DNA of 5,390 nucleotides from the NCBI GenBank assembly GCA_019414545.1, contig DXLV01000067.1, positions 1 through 5,390 on the forward strand, written 5' to 3'. The notes below the pieces were generated by a model, which was not told the DNA's origin, did not search any database, and was given only the letters and a program-made list of their open reading frames with translations. This stretch comes from Collinsella sp. (lineage in GTDB: Bacteria; Actinomycetota; Coriobacteriia; Coriobacteriales; Coriobacteriaceae). Both the position numbers and the translations under genes were made by a program. How positions within the stretch are numbered: position 1 is the first letter of the stretch; the number at the start of each line of letters is the position of its first letter. Shown piece by piece: positions 5,033 to 5,390 of the stretch.

Positions 5033-5390
5033 ACAACACGGCGCCCTCAGGCAGGTCGACACGCACGACATCCACGACGTCGCCCGCCTTGAGCTCGCAC
5101 GGTCCTTCGTCAATACGCAGCAGGCAGTTGGCCCGCTGCATCGTGCCGAGCAGCGCCGAATTCTGCGTCTTGGCCTCGGTCACCAACAGCTCACCGGTCT
5201 CGGGGTCGCGCAAAACCGTCGCGCGATCGAAGAAGCGTCGGTCCTGTCGCTTTTTCACGCCGTGCGTGAGCGTCGCCTGCTGCACGGGACGCGCCCCCTC
5301 GGCAAAGCCGCGCATCTTGCGGATCGCCGGACGGGCGAGCATCTCAAAGCCCACATACGCCGCGGCCGGATTGCCTGAAAGCCCCAGGTA
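5031..5390 (-). CDS. moeA: Molybdopterin molybdenumtransferase MoeA, C-terminal part
   Basis: The last 119 codons of MoeA, the enzyme that inserts molybdate into adenylyl-molybdopterin to give active cofactor; the rest lies beyond the right edge. The visible part opens with YLGLSGNPAAAYVGFEML, the end of the MoaB/MogA-like central domain, where the usual motif is G-L-P-G-N-P and a serine stands in for the first proline. The C-terminal beta-barrel domain IV follows, with RRFFDRATV, QNSALLGTMQRANCLLRI and a closing LKAGDVVDVVRVD, all as expected. Full MoeA proteins are about 400 residues. The stop codon overlaps the mogA SD. Some MoeA paralogues handle tungsten; this fragment does not distinguish them. 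Confidence 0.92.
   Translation of the reverse strand, partial: YLGLSGNPAAAYVGFEMLARPAIRKMRGFAEGARPVQQATLTHGVKKRQDRRFFDRATVLRDPETGELLVTEAKTQNSALLGTMQRANCLLRIDEGPCELKAGDVVDVVRVDLPEGAVL

Noticed and set aside
5021..5113. A longer mogA with 31 extra N-terminal residues
   Set aside because: It would overlap moeA for most of the extension, and the added sequence is not MogA-like. The ATG at 5020 has AGGAGG at proper spacing and begins the family sequence.
4671..5378. Long plus-strand open frames opposite moeA and mogA
   Set aside because: They lie antisense to clearly conserved genes, span the moeA-mogA junction and show no recognisable motif.

Overview
The window is high-GC bacterial DNA in which every supported gene lies on the minus strand. 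It holds two complete molybdenum-related clusters plus the start of an unrelated iron-sulfur enzyme gene. A Coriobacteriia-type anaerobic actinobacterium (Collinsella-like) fits the GC-rich coding style, the Tat-type lipoprotein, the double-cubane-cluster reductase homologue and the Shine-Dalgarno (SD) sequences. That placement is an inference from general resemblance, not a demonstrated match.

Layout in the direction of transcription (right to left): the 3' end of moeA (molybdate insertion; runs off the right edge) is followed after 10 bp by mogA (adenylylation of molybdopterin), and this unit ends in a clear intrinsic terminator (4491-4527). A regulatory region of about 200 bp follows, with a perfect TATAAT -10 box, several short dyads (one resembling a Fur-type 7-1-7 box and lying over the -35 position) and a leader hairpin. 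It drives modA-modB-modC, the ABC importer for molybdate (or tungstate), which ends in a second strong intrinsic terminator (827-864). A 380-bp gene-poor region follows. It holds a possible 22-codon small ORF with an excellent SD and two short palindromes. It leads into the first 148 codons of a YjiM/2-hydroxyacyl-CoA dehydratase-type double-cubane-cluster protein, which runs off the left edge.

The genes work together as follows: ModA captures the oxyanion outside the cell, ModB passes it through the membrane, ModC supplies ATP hydrolysis, and MogA and MoeA use the metal to finish molybdenum cofactor. Import and cofactor completion are adjacent but appear to be separate transcription units. 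The most unusual item is ModB, which is about twice the normal length: a domain of roughly 190 residues, unrecognised here, sits between an N-terminal signal-like helix and the permease core, and there is a charged C-terminal tail. The next most interesting items are the dyad-rich modA promoter and the small ORF upstream of the left-hand gene. I saw no mobile element, CRISPR array, tRNA or rRNA.
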